Shown one piece after another: positions 41,760 to 49,823 of a stretch of DNA of 64,000 bases; position 1 is the first letter of the stretch, and every line of letters begins with the position of its first letter. Location: NCBI RefSeq assembly GCF_014648475.1, contig NZ_BMRE01000029.1:1-64000 (forward strand), read 5' to 3'. Made by a program: the position numbers and the translations under genes. The stretch is from Lentzea flava (GTDB taxonomy: Bacteria > Actinomycetota > Actinomycetes > Mycobacteriales > Pseudonocardiaceae). Under the pieces are notes generated by a model. The model did no database searches. It was given only the letters and a program-made list of their open reading frames with translations, and had not been told where the DNA came from.

Positions 41760-42479
41760 TTGACGCCAGATCAGCAGGCGGCGTTTGAGGAGCTCGCCCG
41801 CACCGGACGTGACTCGCCGCGCTACTACGCGCTGCGGGACCGTCTGGTGCGCGAGTACCTCCCGCTCGCCAGGCACATCGCCCGCCGCTTCAGCGAACGC
41901 GGCGAGCCCATGGAAGACCTCGCGCAGGTCGCCGCGGTCGGGCTGATCAACGCGATCGACCGGTACGACGTGGGCCGGCAGACGGACTTCCTGTCCTACG
42001 CCGTGCCCACGATCACCGGCGAGGTGCGGCGGCACTTCCGCGACCAGTGCTGGGCGGTGCGGGTGCCGCGCCGCCTGAAGGAGCTGTGCGACTCGATCGA
42101 CGGCGCGACCGCCGAGCTGTCGCACAAGACCGGGCGATCTCCTACTCCCTCCGAGATCGCCCGGCACCTGGCGGTGCCGCTCTCCGACGTCTACGAGGGG
42201 CTGCGCGTCGAGAAGAACGTCGCGTTCGCGCCCCTCGACGCGTTGGAGGGTTCGACGGTCGACGACCCGGCCCTCGAAGGCGTCGAGATCCACGAGGCCC
42301 TGCAGCCGATGCTGCGGGGCCTTCCCCGGCGCGAACGAACCATCGTGGTCCTGCGGTTCTTCGGCCGGCTGACCCAGACGGAGATCGCGCGGCGCGTCGG
42401 GATCTCCCAGATGCACGTCTCGCGGCTGCTGACCAAGTCGTTGGAGCAGCTGCGCAACAACCTTCTGGCAGACGACTGA
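41760..42479 (+). CDS. SigB/SigF-type RNA polymerase sigma factor
   Basis: A 239-residue alternative sigma factor. Region 2 is LARHIARRFSERGEPMEDLAQVAAVGLINAIDRYD, here cited in parts, with RQTDFLSYAVPTITGE. Region 3 is STPTPSEIARHL-like (GRSPTPSEIARHLAVP), and the region 4 HTH is LTQTEIARRVGISQMHVSRLL. It directs stress or developmental transcription. The start is TTG at 41760. No anti-sigma gene adjoins it; a STAS antagonist lies 3 kb downstream. The upstream promoter resembles its own class. Confidence 0.88.
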   Translation: MTPDQQAAFEELARTGRDSPRYYALRDRLVREYLPLARHIARRFSERGEPMEDLAQVAAVGLINAIDRYDVGRQTDFLSYAVPTITGEVRRHFRDQCWAVRVPRRLKELCDSIDGATAELSHKTGRSPTPSEIARHLAVPLSDVYEGLRVEKNVAFAPLDALEGSTVDDPALEGVEIHEALQPMLRGLPRRERTIVVLRFFGRLTQTEIARRVGISQMHVSRLLTKSLEQLRNNLLADD

Positions 42480-42521
42480 AATGAGCGAGCGCGGATGCCC
42501 GGTCTTCGCGATACTGGCAGC

Positions 42522-42947
42522 ATGAACCGGTTGCGGTGGCCCCAGAAGCTGGCGATCAGCACCGGTGCCCTGCTCGCTCTCTGGGGAATCGCCGGGTTCT
42601 TCGTCACGGGCTTCTCACCGTTCGCCGGCCAGTCCGACACCTGGATCCTGTGGCTGCGGGTCAACCCCCTGCAGAACACCATCCACGTCGTTCTGGGCGT
42701 CGTCCTGCTGCTCACGTTCCGCAGCCTGAAGGCACTCGGCACCGGCGCGCTGCTCGTCGCCGCGCTGTCGCTGATCGTGTTCGGGCTCGGCGCCGCGAGG
42801 TACGACGAGGGCGTTGTGAACGTGCTCAACGTGAACCCCGGCAGCAACGTGCTGCACCTGCTGGCCGGGTTCGCGGCGCTCGCGGCGGCTCAGGGCGCCG
42901 TCTGGTGCCGCCAGTGCGACCGGGTGGCGGCGCTCACGACTTCGTGA
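42522..42947 (+). CDS. DUF4383 membrane protein
   Basis: A 141-residue protein with four predicted helices. The family-like segments are NPLQNTIHVVLGVVLLL and NVLNVNPGSNVLHLLAGFAAL, each a H-x-x-x-G helix after an N-P/N-x-x-N element. Function unknown. The ATG at 42522 is preferred over an earlier in-frame GTG/ATG region because the membrane topology starts there. It ends 14 bases inside the convergent topoisomerase gene. Confidence 0.75.
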   Translation: MNRLRWPQKLAISTGALLALWGIAGFFVTGFSPFAGQSDTWILWLRVNPLQNTIHVVLGVVLLLTFRSLKALGTGALLVAALSLIVFGLGAARYDEGVVNVLNVNPGSNVLHLLAGFAALAAAQGAVWCRQCDRVAALTTS

Positions 42948-43857
42948 GCAGCTTCCGCACGGCGCGTTCCGGGTCGCCCTTGCCGATGACCTCTCCCCGT
43001 TCGAACGCCTCGATCAGACGAGGGTCCACGTAGGACTTCCGCGCAACGGCCGCCGTGTTGCCCAGGTGTTCGGCCACCTCCTTCATGACCGCGCTGATCG
43101 CTCGTTTCGTCGGTTTGCCGCGTTCCCCGAGAGCTGCCGCGAACGCCTGGGCGGCGTGCACGGTGGCGTGCCACGTGCGGAGGTCCTTCACGCTGAACTC
43201 GTCACCGACCAGCTCGCGGAAGCGTTCGTTGACGTCGTCGGCGGTGAGGTCGAAGACGCGGCAGTCCGGCGTCTTGTCCTTGAGCAGTCCCCGCACGGCC
43301 CGCGCGAGCACCGGGTCGGTGATCTCCTCGTCGACCTCGACGCCGTGCTTGGCAGGGAAGCGGAACCGGACCCGGTCGCCGCGCACCGAGAGGTGTTCAC
43401 AGAGGAGGGTGGCCACGCCGTGGGTGCCGTTCTCCTCGGCGTACTCCTCGTGGCCGACGCGGAAGACGCCGAGATCGAGCATCCGCAGCGCGATGGCGAG
43501 CAACCGCGTGCGGCCCCGCGACCTCATGTCCTTCTCGATCTGCTCGCGGAACCTCTTGAGCCGCGGGGCCAGTTTCAGGACCCGGTCGAACTTCTCGGCG
43601 TCCCGGTCGGTGCGCCACTTCTCGTGGTAGAGGTACTGGCGGCGGCCCGCGTCGTCGTAGCCGACGGCCTGGATGTGGCCGTTGGGGTGCGGCGAGATCC
43701 ACACCTCACGCCAGGCAGGGGGAATGACCAGCGCTTTCACCCTCGCCACGTCCTCGGGGGCGAGGCGCTGCCCGGTCGCGTCGAGGTAGCGGAAACCGCT
43801 GCCGTGTCTGCGGCGGGTCCAGCCCGGTCCTGCCGGGTCGCTGCGGCGCAGTCTCAT
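42934..43857 (-). CDS. DNA topoisomerase IB (bacterial poxvirus-like)
   Basis: A 307-residue type IB topoisomerase. The N-terminal domain has RYLDATGQRL and PPAWREVWISPHPNGHIQAVG. The catalytic domain holds VGHEEYAEENGTHGVATL, RVFDLTADDVNERF, then KDLRTWHATVHAA (Arg/His), and nucleophile Tyr in ARKSYVDPRLI. It relaxes supercoils through a 3'-phosphotyrosine. Slightly short compared with relatives of about 330 residues but with all key residues. It is convergent with the DUF4383 gene. Confidence 0.9.
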   Translation of the reverse strand: MRLRRSDPAGPGWTRRRHGSGFRYLDATGQRLAPEDVARVKALVIPPAWREVWISPHPNGHIQAVGYDDAGRRQYLYHEKWRTDRDAEKFDRVLKLAPRLKRFREQIEKDMRSRGRTRLLAIALRMLDLGVFRVGHEEYAEENGTHGVATLLCEHLSVRGDRVRFRFPAKHGVEVDEEITDPVLARAVRGLLKDKTPDCRVFDLTADDVNERFRELVGDEFSVKDLRTWHATVHAAQAFAAALGERGKPTKRAISAVMKEVAEHLGNTAAVARKSYVDPRLIEAFERGEVIGKGDPERAVRKLLTKS

Positions 43858-43906
43858 GCGGGCACCTCGTGGTTGATCAGCACGGAATGCGGGTACCCGC
43901 TCGCCG

Positions 43907-44974
43907 ATGAATCACTACACGGTCGGTGTGGAACAAGAGTTCCTTCTCGTGGATCCCGAAACGCGGCGGCCGGTAGCAGCGGCGCCACGGGTCAGGGAGA
44001 TCTCCCGCGCGCCCGGTGACCTCGACGTGCAGGGCGAGCTGACGCCGTTCCAGATCGAGGTCGCCACCGGCGTCACGCACTCCTTCGAGGAACTGGACGA
44101 GCAGGTCCGCTCGGCGCGGCGGACGCTGGTGCGGGCCGCCGACGAGGCCGGGTGCCGGCTCGTGGCCACGGGCATGCCGCCGCTCGGCGAGGCCGGTCCC
44201 CCTCCCGGAACGGATGACCCGAGATATCACCGGATCGAGTACTCCCACCGAAGACTCGTCATCGGGCAGGGTGCGTGCGGACTGCACGTGCACGTGGGTG
44301 TCTCCTCGAAGGCGGAAGCGGTGGCGGCGTCGAACAAACTGCGTCCGTGGCTGCCGACGTTGCTGGCGCTGAGCGCGAACTCCCCGTACTACGCCGGAGA
44401 GGACACCGGCTACGCGAGCTGGCGGTCGATGGTGTGGTCGCGCTGGCCGGTGAGCGGGCCGCCTCCGCACTGGGACGGGCCCGACCACTACGACCGGACC
44501 GTCTCGGCGCTCATCAACTCGGAAGCCCTGATGGACAGGGCGATGGTGTACTGGGACGTGCGGCCGTCGGCCGATCATCCGACCGTTGAGGTGCGCGTTG
44601 CGGACATTCCGCAACTGGCAACGGAAGTCGCGGTTCTCGCGGAACTGATCCGGGCTCTCGTCGTGACGGAACCCTCCGAACAGAGGGTGGACGATCCCGT
44701 GCTGCTGGCGGCATATTGGCGGGCGTCGCGCGACGGGGTCGACGGACTGGCCGCCGATCCACACACCGGAAAACTCTCCCCCGCGTTCGACCGGGCGGTG
44801 GAGCTCGTGGATCACGTGGCCGTCGCGCTGCGCGATCGCGGCACTCTGTCTACTGTGGAGCGCCAGTTGGACTGGCTGCGCCACAACGGCTGTGGTGCCT
44901 CGAGGCAACGTCGCTGCCCGGACCCCGAGTCCCTTGTGGACATGCTGATCGCCCGAACGCGTGAGGAAACCTGA
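43907..44974 (+). CDS. YbdK-type carboxylate-amine ligase (glutamate-cysteine ligase 2 family)
   Basis: A 355-residue ATP-grasp-like ligase of the GCS2 family. Seen: TVGVEQEFLLVDPETRRPV at the N-terminus, DVQGELTPFQIEVAT, GQGACGLHVHVGV, then SANSPYYAGEDTGYASWRS, and TVEVRVADIPQ. Members join glutamate with cysteine or another amine; which substrate is used here cannot be said. Its stop overlaps the next start (TGATG), suggesting the partner acts in the same pathway. Confidence 0.88.
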   Translation: MNHYTVGVEQEFLLVDPETRRPVAAAPRVREISRAPGDLDVQGELTPFQIEVATGVTHSFEELDEQVRSARRTLVRAADEAGCRLVATGMPPLGEAGPPPGTDDPRYHRIEYSHRRLVIGQGACGLHVHVGVSSKAEAVAASNKLRPWLPTLLALSANSPYYAGEDTGYASWRSMVWSRWPVSGPPPHWDGPDHYDRTVSALINSEALMDRAMVYWDVRPSADHPTVEVRVADIPQLATEVAVLAELIRALVVTEPSEQRVDDPVLLAAYWRASRDGVDGLAADPHTGKLSPAFDRAVELVDHVAVALRDRGTLSTVERQLDWLRHNGCGASRQRRCPDPESLVDMLIARTREET

Positions 44975-45738
44975 TGCGCCTGCCCGCTCCCCGCGGCCAC
45001 ATGAGCTCGGCTCTGGTCGCCGCCCTCCGTCGTCCGCCGGTGCCGAGGCCGGCGTTGCTCGTCAGCGGGGGCACCAGGGAGATCTTCCTCGACGACGATC
45101 TCCAGCTGTCGTTGTGGATCTGCTACGAACTGCGCATGCGCGGCTTCGACGACGTGCACGCGGCCTGGGAGGACCACCCGGCGCTGGCCCAGTTCCACGC
45201 GGCTCTGGAAGAGCGCTGGGAAGCAGGCCTCCGCTCGCTCACCGAGTCGACCCAGCACGCGGAGCTCTCCGACGAGGGCATGGCCGAACTGCGAAAGCAC
45301 CACGCGTTCTGGCAGCCGCGCCGCGAGATGCGCTCGGTGCTGCGCGACATCCAGGGTGACGCCTACGGCACCCGGTCCGAGCGGACGCACTCGGTGCTGT
45401 TCACGGTGACGCTGCGCGACCTCGATCCCGTCGGCGTCGACGAAATGCCCGCCCCGACCCTGGCCCTGGTGAACGCGATGTCGTTGTTCGGCCTGCACCA
45501 GCGCCTGGTGGGAGCCCTGGTCGGCTTCCTGACCGCCGTCGACACGATCGGCGGCGACCCGTTCGCCCAGCTGCTGCCCGTCCAGTGCCCGCCAGACGAC
45601 GTCCGTCTCGGCTTCACGGTGTGCCACGAACTGCACGCCCGCCTGACCCAGCACGTCCACGCGTCGGTGCAGGCGGGACGCACCTCACTGCGGGGGCGGT
45701 GGCTGCTCCCGCAGGGGCGCGTTAACGTGGGGTGCTGA
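44974..45738 (+). CDS. heme-oxygenase-like (iron-containing redox enzyme family) protein, diverged
   Basis: A 254-residue protein of the heme-oxygenase-like di-metal fold. LQLSLWICYELRMRGFDDVHAAWEDHPAL near residue 40 and APTLALVNAMSLFGLHQRLVGALVG near 165 (quoted in parts by position) resemble actinobacterial 'iron-containing redox enzyme' proteins usually paired with YbdK-type ligases. It is about 80 residues shorter than usual, and the central DEYGxGR-like metal segment reads GDAYGTRS, so some metal ligands may be lost. C-terminal FTVCHELHARLTQHVHA still has several His. The fold is likely; activity is uncertain. Confidence 0.65.
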   Translation: MRLPAPRGHMSSALVAALRRPPVPRPALLVSGGTREIFLDDDLQLSLWICYELRMRGFDDVHAAWEDHPALAQFHAALEERWEAGLRSLTESTQHAELSDEGMAELRKHHAFWQPRREMRSVLRDIQGDAYGTRSERTHSVLFTVTLRDLDPVGVDEMPAPTLALVNAMSLFGLHQRLVGALVGFLTAVDTIGGDPFAQLLPVQCPPDDVRLGFTVCHELHARLTQHVHASVQAGRTSLRGRWLLPQGRVNVGC

Positions 45739-45766
45739 CACCCCGATTCGCTCAGGAGGGAGAACC

Positions 45767-46129
45767 GTGCCCGACCCCACCGCGCTGGCCTCCGTGGTCG
45801 TCGACCGGATCGCACCCGACGTCGTCGTGCTGCACGTGTCCGGAGAGCTCGACACCACGAGCAGCAGCGAACTGACCGCTCCGCTGGACAGTCACGTGGT
45901 GTCGGAGAACAGGGCCGTCCTCGTGGATCTCGGCGGCGTGAAGTTCCTCGGCTCCGCCGGGCTGGAGGCGCTGGTGCTGGGGCAGCAGCGAGCCTCGCGG
46001 GCCGGAGTCGAGTTCGTCATCGTGGCGTCGGCGCGTGCCGCACTGCGGCCGATCGAGGCGACCGGGCTGGACACGGTGTTCACGATCCTGGGCTCGATGG
46101 ACGAGGCGAAGGAGCGCTTCACGTCCTGA
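45767..46129 (+). CDS. STAS-domain anti-sigma factor antagonist
   Basis: A 120-residue STAS protein: VVVLHVSGELDTTSSSELTAPL, then AVLVDLGGVKFLGSAGLEALV, where the Ser of FLGSAG is the expected phosphorylation site. Such proteins sequester anti-sigma kinases in the dephospho form. Start is GTG at 45767 with CAGGAGGG upstream. No kinase gene adjoins. The SigB/F-type sigma gene at 41760 is the nearest possible end point of the pathway (inference). Confidence 0.88.
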   Translation: MPDPTALASVVVDRIAPDVVVLHVSGELDTTSSSELTAPLDSHVVSENRAVLVDLGGVKFLGSAGLEALVLGQQRASRAGVEFVIVASARAALRPIEATGLDTVFTILGSMDEAKERFTS

Positions 46130-46158
46130 CCGGGGCCTTCGCCGAGCCGCCGCGAGCG

Positions 46159-46845
46159 CTACCAGGGAAGAGGCCCTGAAGCGTCGAAGTAGCCGCCGGT
46201 CGGCCCGTCCGGCCCGATCTGCGCCATCCGCACGATGATCTCGGCGCCCTGCTCGACGGTCTGCCGTCCACTGCCACGGTTCAGATCGGTGGCGGTGAAG
46301 CCGGGCTCGACCGCGTTGATCCGCATCCGCGGGAACGCCTTCGCGTATTGCACCGTGACCATGTTGACCGCGGCCTTCGACACCGGATAGGCGACACCGG
46401 GATAGCCCGTGCCGGCAGCCGCCGTGGCCAGCGAGGCGAGCCGGCTGCTCACGTTCACCACGACCGGCGCGGCGGACCGCTCCAGCAGCGGCAGGAAGGC
46501 GTGCAGCACCCGGACCAGGCCGAACAGGTTGACCTCGAACGTCTCCCGCATGAGGTCGGCGGTCACCGCGTCGGCGCCGACCACCCCGGAAGGCGTCCAC
46601 TCCGGGGCGATTCCGGCGTTGTTGACCAGCACGTCCAGCTGTTCCACGGTCTTCGCGGCGGCGGCCACCGACTCGTCGGAGGTGACGTCGAGCTGGACGA
46701 ACCGCGCACCCACCTCGGACGCGGCCGCACGGCCGCGGCCGGAGTCCCGGCTGCCCAGCCACACCGCGTGGCCCGCGCGGACGAGCTGACGGGCGGTCTC
46801 CAGGCCGAGGCCCTTGTTCGCGCCGGTGATGAGCACAGAAGCCAT
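46159..46845 (-). CDS. short-chain dehydrogenase/reductase
   Basis: A 228-residue classical SDR: cofactor motif TGANKGLG (7-14), NNAG (about 75), catalytic Ser in NVSSRLASL and Y-x-x-x-K in YPVSKAAVN. Carbonyl-reductase-like sequence (WTPSGVVGADAV loop; AVEPGFTATDLN). Stand-alone gene on the minus strand, 30 bases from the STAS gene. Substrate unknown. Confidence 0.88.
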   Translation of the reverse strand: MASVLITGANKGLGLETARQLVRAGHAVWLGSRDSGRGRAAASEVGARFVQLDVTSDESVAAAAKTVEQLDVLVNNAGIAPEWTPSGVVGADAVTADLMRETFEVNLFGLVRVLHAFLPLLERSAAPVVVNVSSRLASLATAAAGTGYPGVAYPVSKAAVNMVTVQYAKAFPRMRINAVEPGFTATDLNRGSGRQTVEQGAEIIVRMAQIGPDGPTGGYFDASGPLPW

Positions 46846-46886
46846 GGTCCGAACCTACGACCTGGAGCGCGCTCCGGGTCAAAGGA

Positions 46887-47333
46887 TCAATCCTGGCCGA
46901 TGTCCTCGTACCAGAGCTCGGGGCGCTCGGCGATGAACGCCGTCATCAGCTCGATCAGCGACGGGTCGTCGACGATCGTGATGCCGACACCGTGCTCGGC
47001 CAGCCAGTCGTGGCCGCCGTAGAACGTCGTGGCCTCGCCGATCAGCACGTTCGAGATGCCGAACTGGCGGACCAGGCCGCTGCAGTACCAGCACGGCGAC
47101 AACGTCGTGACCATCGTGGTGCCTCGGTAGCTGCGCTGGCGGCCAGCGTTGCGGAAGGCCGAGGTCTCGGCGTGCATCGAGGCGTCGCCGTCCTGCACGC
47201 GGCGGTTGTGGCCGCGGCCCAGCAGACGGCCGTCGCCGTCGAAGAGTGCCGCGCCGATGGGGATTCCGCCCTCGGCGAGTCCCATCCGCGCCTCTTCGAC
47301 GGCGACGGCCAGCATGTCCGAAGCAGCTGTCAT
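46887..47333 (-). CDS. nucleoside/nucleobase deaminase (CMP/dCMP-type zinc deaminase)
   Basis: A 148-residue zinc-dependent deaminase. The zinc and proton-shuttle motif is HAETSAF, with the second zinc motif SPCWYC (P-C-x-x-C). C-terminal YGGHDWLAEHGVGITIVDD resembles the yeast-type cytosine deaminase/guanine deaminase group. Likely acts on cytosine, guanine or a related base in salvage. Start is ATG at 47333. It shares direction with the M6 protease gene but is separated by nine bases from its end, so weak coupling is possible. Confidence 0.88.
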   Translation of the reverse strand: MTAASDMLAVAVEEARMGLAEGGIPIGAALFDGDGRLLGRGHNRRVQDGDASMHAETSAFRNAGRQRSYRGTTMVTTLSPCWYCSGLVRQFGISNVLIGEATTFYGGHDWLAEHGVGITIVDDPSLIELMTAFIAERPELWYEDIGQD

Positions 47334-47342
47334 ACGAGCAAA

Positions 47343-49667
47343 CTACTTCGTCTTGTACAGCTTCACCGTCATCGACGTACCGGACTGGCGCAGCACCCGC
47401 AGGCCGACGCCCGCGGCGGGCAGCTTCACGCCCGCGTTGGGCTGCTCGGCGAACCAGAACTGCTTGGTGTCGTCGAACACCGGCTGGGCCGCCGCGCCGC
47501 GGATGTAGGAGGCCTTGCCGTTGACGTGCAACGTGAAGGAGTCCGACTTCTGCAGCGAGAACGGCGCGTCGTAGCCGCTGACGGACGGCGACCAGCGCTG
47601 GCCCTCGAGGTTGTACAGCGGCGCCGGGTTGGCGTCGATCGGCAGGATGAGGCCCTCGCCGGGGTGCTCGCTCACGTTGTTGTCGAGGAACGAGGTGTTC
47701 CACAGCGACACCAGCAGGCCGTCCTGGTACGGGAAGTGCTCCACGTAGTCGGGCTTGTCCGGGAAGCTGTAGCGGTACGGGCCGGTGCGGTTGTACTTGC
47801 CGTACGACTCGTAGGTGCGGTTCGACGCGATGTAGAACTGGTCGAACGTCTTGGTTTCCTTGCCCTCGGTCGTGCGGAAGCCGCGCGTGGCCCACACGCC
47901 CGCAGTCTCGCCGCCGTCGGTGAGCACCGGGGCGCCGTCGGCCGTCACGGTGATCGAGTCGGCGAAGAAACCTTGCAGCGCAAGGGCACCGTCCGTGCGG
48001 TAGGCCAGCCGCAGCTTGGTGTTCTTGCCGGCGTAGGCGTCCAGCGGAACGGTCAGGTCGACCCACTGCCCGCCGGAGGACGCGCTCAGAGCGGGCGCGT
48101 CGGCCGAGTCGCGCTGGAAGGGCTGACCGTTCGCGACGCCGTCGAGCTGCGTCCAGCTGCCGTCCTCATTGGACGCTTCGACGTAGAGGTAGTCGTAGTC
48201 CGCCTCGATGTCGTAATGGGCCTTCAGCGACAACGACGCCGTGGTCTTGCCGCGCAGGTCCAGCGGGACCGTCATGGAGTGGTCGAGGTCGTTGCCCTTC
48301 TCGCTCCACCACATCCTGCCGCCCGCGAAGGGTGCGCCGTAGTCGAACGACTTGGAGATGTCCGGCAGGACGACGACGAGACCCTGGGCCTTGGCGGTGT
48401 TGTACTCGTGCGGGCCGAGCTCGAAGACGCGTTCCTGACCCGCGACCGCGACCTCGTAATCGAGCCAGCCCAGCTGCAGCTTGTCCCACGCGGAGAACTC
48501 GTTGGCGCGCTCACCGGGAGCCTCGCCCGGCGCGTTCACCCGGTTCTGGGCCATGATCGACCACCAGTTGACGCCGTTCGAACCGCCGTTGGTGTCGTAG
48601 TGGTCGGGCAGGCCGAGATCGTGCCCGAACTCGTGCGCGAACACGCTCACGCCGCCGTTCTCGGGCTGCACGGTGTAGTCGCCGACCCAGATGCCGGTGT
48701 CACCGATCTGCGCGCCGCCGAGCTTGTTGGTGCCGGGGCCGGTCGAGTAGTTCTTGAACGCGTAGCCGCGGTGGCTCCACAGCGCGTCCTCGCCCTGCCA
48801 CGGATCACCGTCGGCCTGGTCGCCACCGGCGTGAACGATCTGGAAGTGGTCGATGTAGCCGTCGGGCTCGTTGAAGTCGCCGTCGGCGTCGTAGTCGTAG
48901 CGGTCCCACTCGTCGTACTGGGCGAGCGCGGCCTTGATCTGCTCGGTCGTCCTGCCCGCGGCCTTCTGGTCCGCGACCCACTGCGTGACGGCGTCCTTGA
49001 TGAGCTCGCGCGAGTTGTTGCAGATGTTGTCGGCGCACGGGTAGCCGTTGCTGCGGCCGTAGCGGGCCTCGTTGTAGCGGACCTTCACCCAGTCGGTGAC
49101 GGTGCCGGTGACCGTGTACCTGCCGCTCGACTGCTTGTCGTAGAAGTTCGCGACGGAGTTGGCGTCCTTCTTGCGGCTGAAGTACAGGTCCTGGAAGTAC
49201 TGGCGGCTGAAGTCCTGGCGCCAGATCGTCGTGTTGTCCACGGCCCGGTTCGGCTCGGGGATCTGGTTGTGCACCGGGCCGTCGAACCGCTGCGGGCCCG
49301 GCGTGTTCGGGTTGGTGTCGCGGTCGGGGAAGTCGGGGTGCCGCTCGTTGCCGAACTCCGCCAGGATCACGAAGATCTTGTCGGTCTTCTCCCGCTTCAG
49401 CTCGACGTACTGATCCTTGTCCCGCTTCTTGCCGACCTTCGCGACGGTGCTGCTGCCGCGCTTCTCGGTCGTCGCCTCGCCGGTCAGCACGTCGGCCAGC
49501 GCCTGCTGCTTCAACGCGCGGCGCTTGACCTCCAGCTCGTGCGGCTGCTCGTCGGACTGCCGCGTCTCCTGCTTCTCCGGTTGCGCGGGAGGTGTCGCTG
49601 CGGCCGGTGTGACCAGGCCCGCGGTGATGAGCGCGAGCGCCGCTGCTCCCGCCAGAACTCTTCGCAC
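47343..49667 (-). CDS. secreted immune inhibitor A-type metalloprotease (peptidase M6)
   Basis: A 774-residue exported protease. A signal peptide covers about 1-24, followed by a propeptide with many charged residues. The M6 catalytic domain has FAEFGND-like opening ILAEFGNERHPDFPD, zinc motif HEFGHDLGLPDH and WSIMAQNR. C-terminal MAM/CBM-like beta domains follow (LSLKAHYDIEADYDYLYVEAS, positions about 470-640). Members digest extracellular proteins in Bacillus and actinomycetes. The start is GTG at 49667 with GAGAGGGGAA upstream. It is divergent from another secreted protease, with a long inverted repeat between them. Confidence 0.9.
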   Translation of the reverse strand: MRRVLAGAAALALITAGLVTPAAATPPAQPEKQETRQSDEQPHELEVKRRALKQQALADVLTGEATTEKRGSSTVAKVGKKRDKDQYVELKREKTDKIFVILAEFGNERHPDFPDRDTNPNTPGPQRFDGPVHNQIPEPNRAVDNTTIWRQDFSRQYFQDLYFSRKKDANSVANFYDKQSSGRYTVTGTVTDWVKVRYNEARYGRSNGYPCADNICNNSRELIKDAVTQWVADQKAAGRTTEQIKAALAQYDEWDRYDYDADGDFNEPDGYIDHFQIVHAGGDQADGDPWQGEDALWSHRGYAFKNYSTGPGTNKLGGAQIGDTGIWVGDYTVQPENGGVSVFAHEFGHDLGLPDHYDTNGGSNGVNWWSIMAQNRVNAPGEAPGERANEFSAWDKLQLGWLDYEVAVAGQERVFELGPHEYNTAKAQGLVVVLPDISKSFDYGAPFAGGRMWWSEKGNDLDHSMTVPLDLRGKTTASLSLKAHYDIEADYDYLYVEASNEDGSWTQLDGVANGQPFQRDSADAPALSASSGGQWVDLTVPLDAYAGKNTKLRLAYRTDGALALQGFFADSITVTADGAPVLTDGGETAGVWATRGFRTTEGKETKTFDQFYIASNRTYESYGKYNRTGPYRYSFPDKPDYVEHFPYQDGLLVSLWNTSFLDNNVSEHPGEGLILPIDANPAPLYNLEGQRWSPSVSGYDAPFSLQKSDSFTLHVNGKASYIRGAAAQPVFDDTKQFWFAEQPNAGVKLPAAGVGLRVLRQSGTSMTVKLYKTK

Positions 49668-49726
49668 TTGTCGTTCCCCTCTCGGAATCCGGAGGGCACG
49701 CTACGTAGCGGATCCGTCGCTCGACA

Positions 49727-49769
49727 CGTCCGAAAGTCGGGACCGGGCCCCTGCTGGGCCTTTCGGACG
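49727..49769. promoter_or_regulatory. 10-bp inverted repeat between two divergent secreted-protease genes
   Basis: CGTCCGAAAG (49727-49736) and CTTTCGGACG (49760-49769), perfect arms with a 23-base spacer that is itself GGGCCC-rich. It lies about 60 bases from both starts, so it may be a shared operator or a stem-loop in the S8 leader. Confidence 0.5.
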
Positions 49770-49823
49770 CGAGCCGTTCGGCGTATAACCCTTCTCGGGT
49801 CGGGGCTGATCCTGGGAGTCCAC

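Noticed and set aside
46992..49823. Long plus-strand open frame running into the S8 protease
   Set aside because: It is antisense to the deaminase and M6 genes and Arg/Val-rich. The S8 signal peptide starts at the ATG at 49824.
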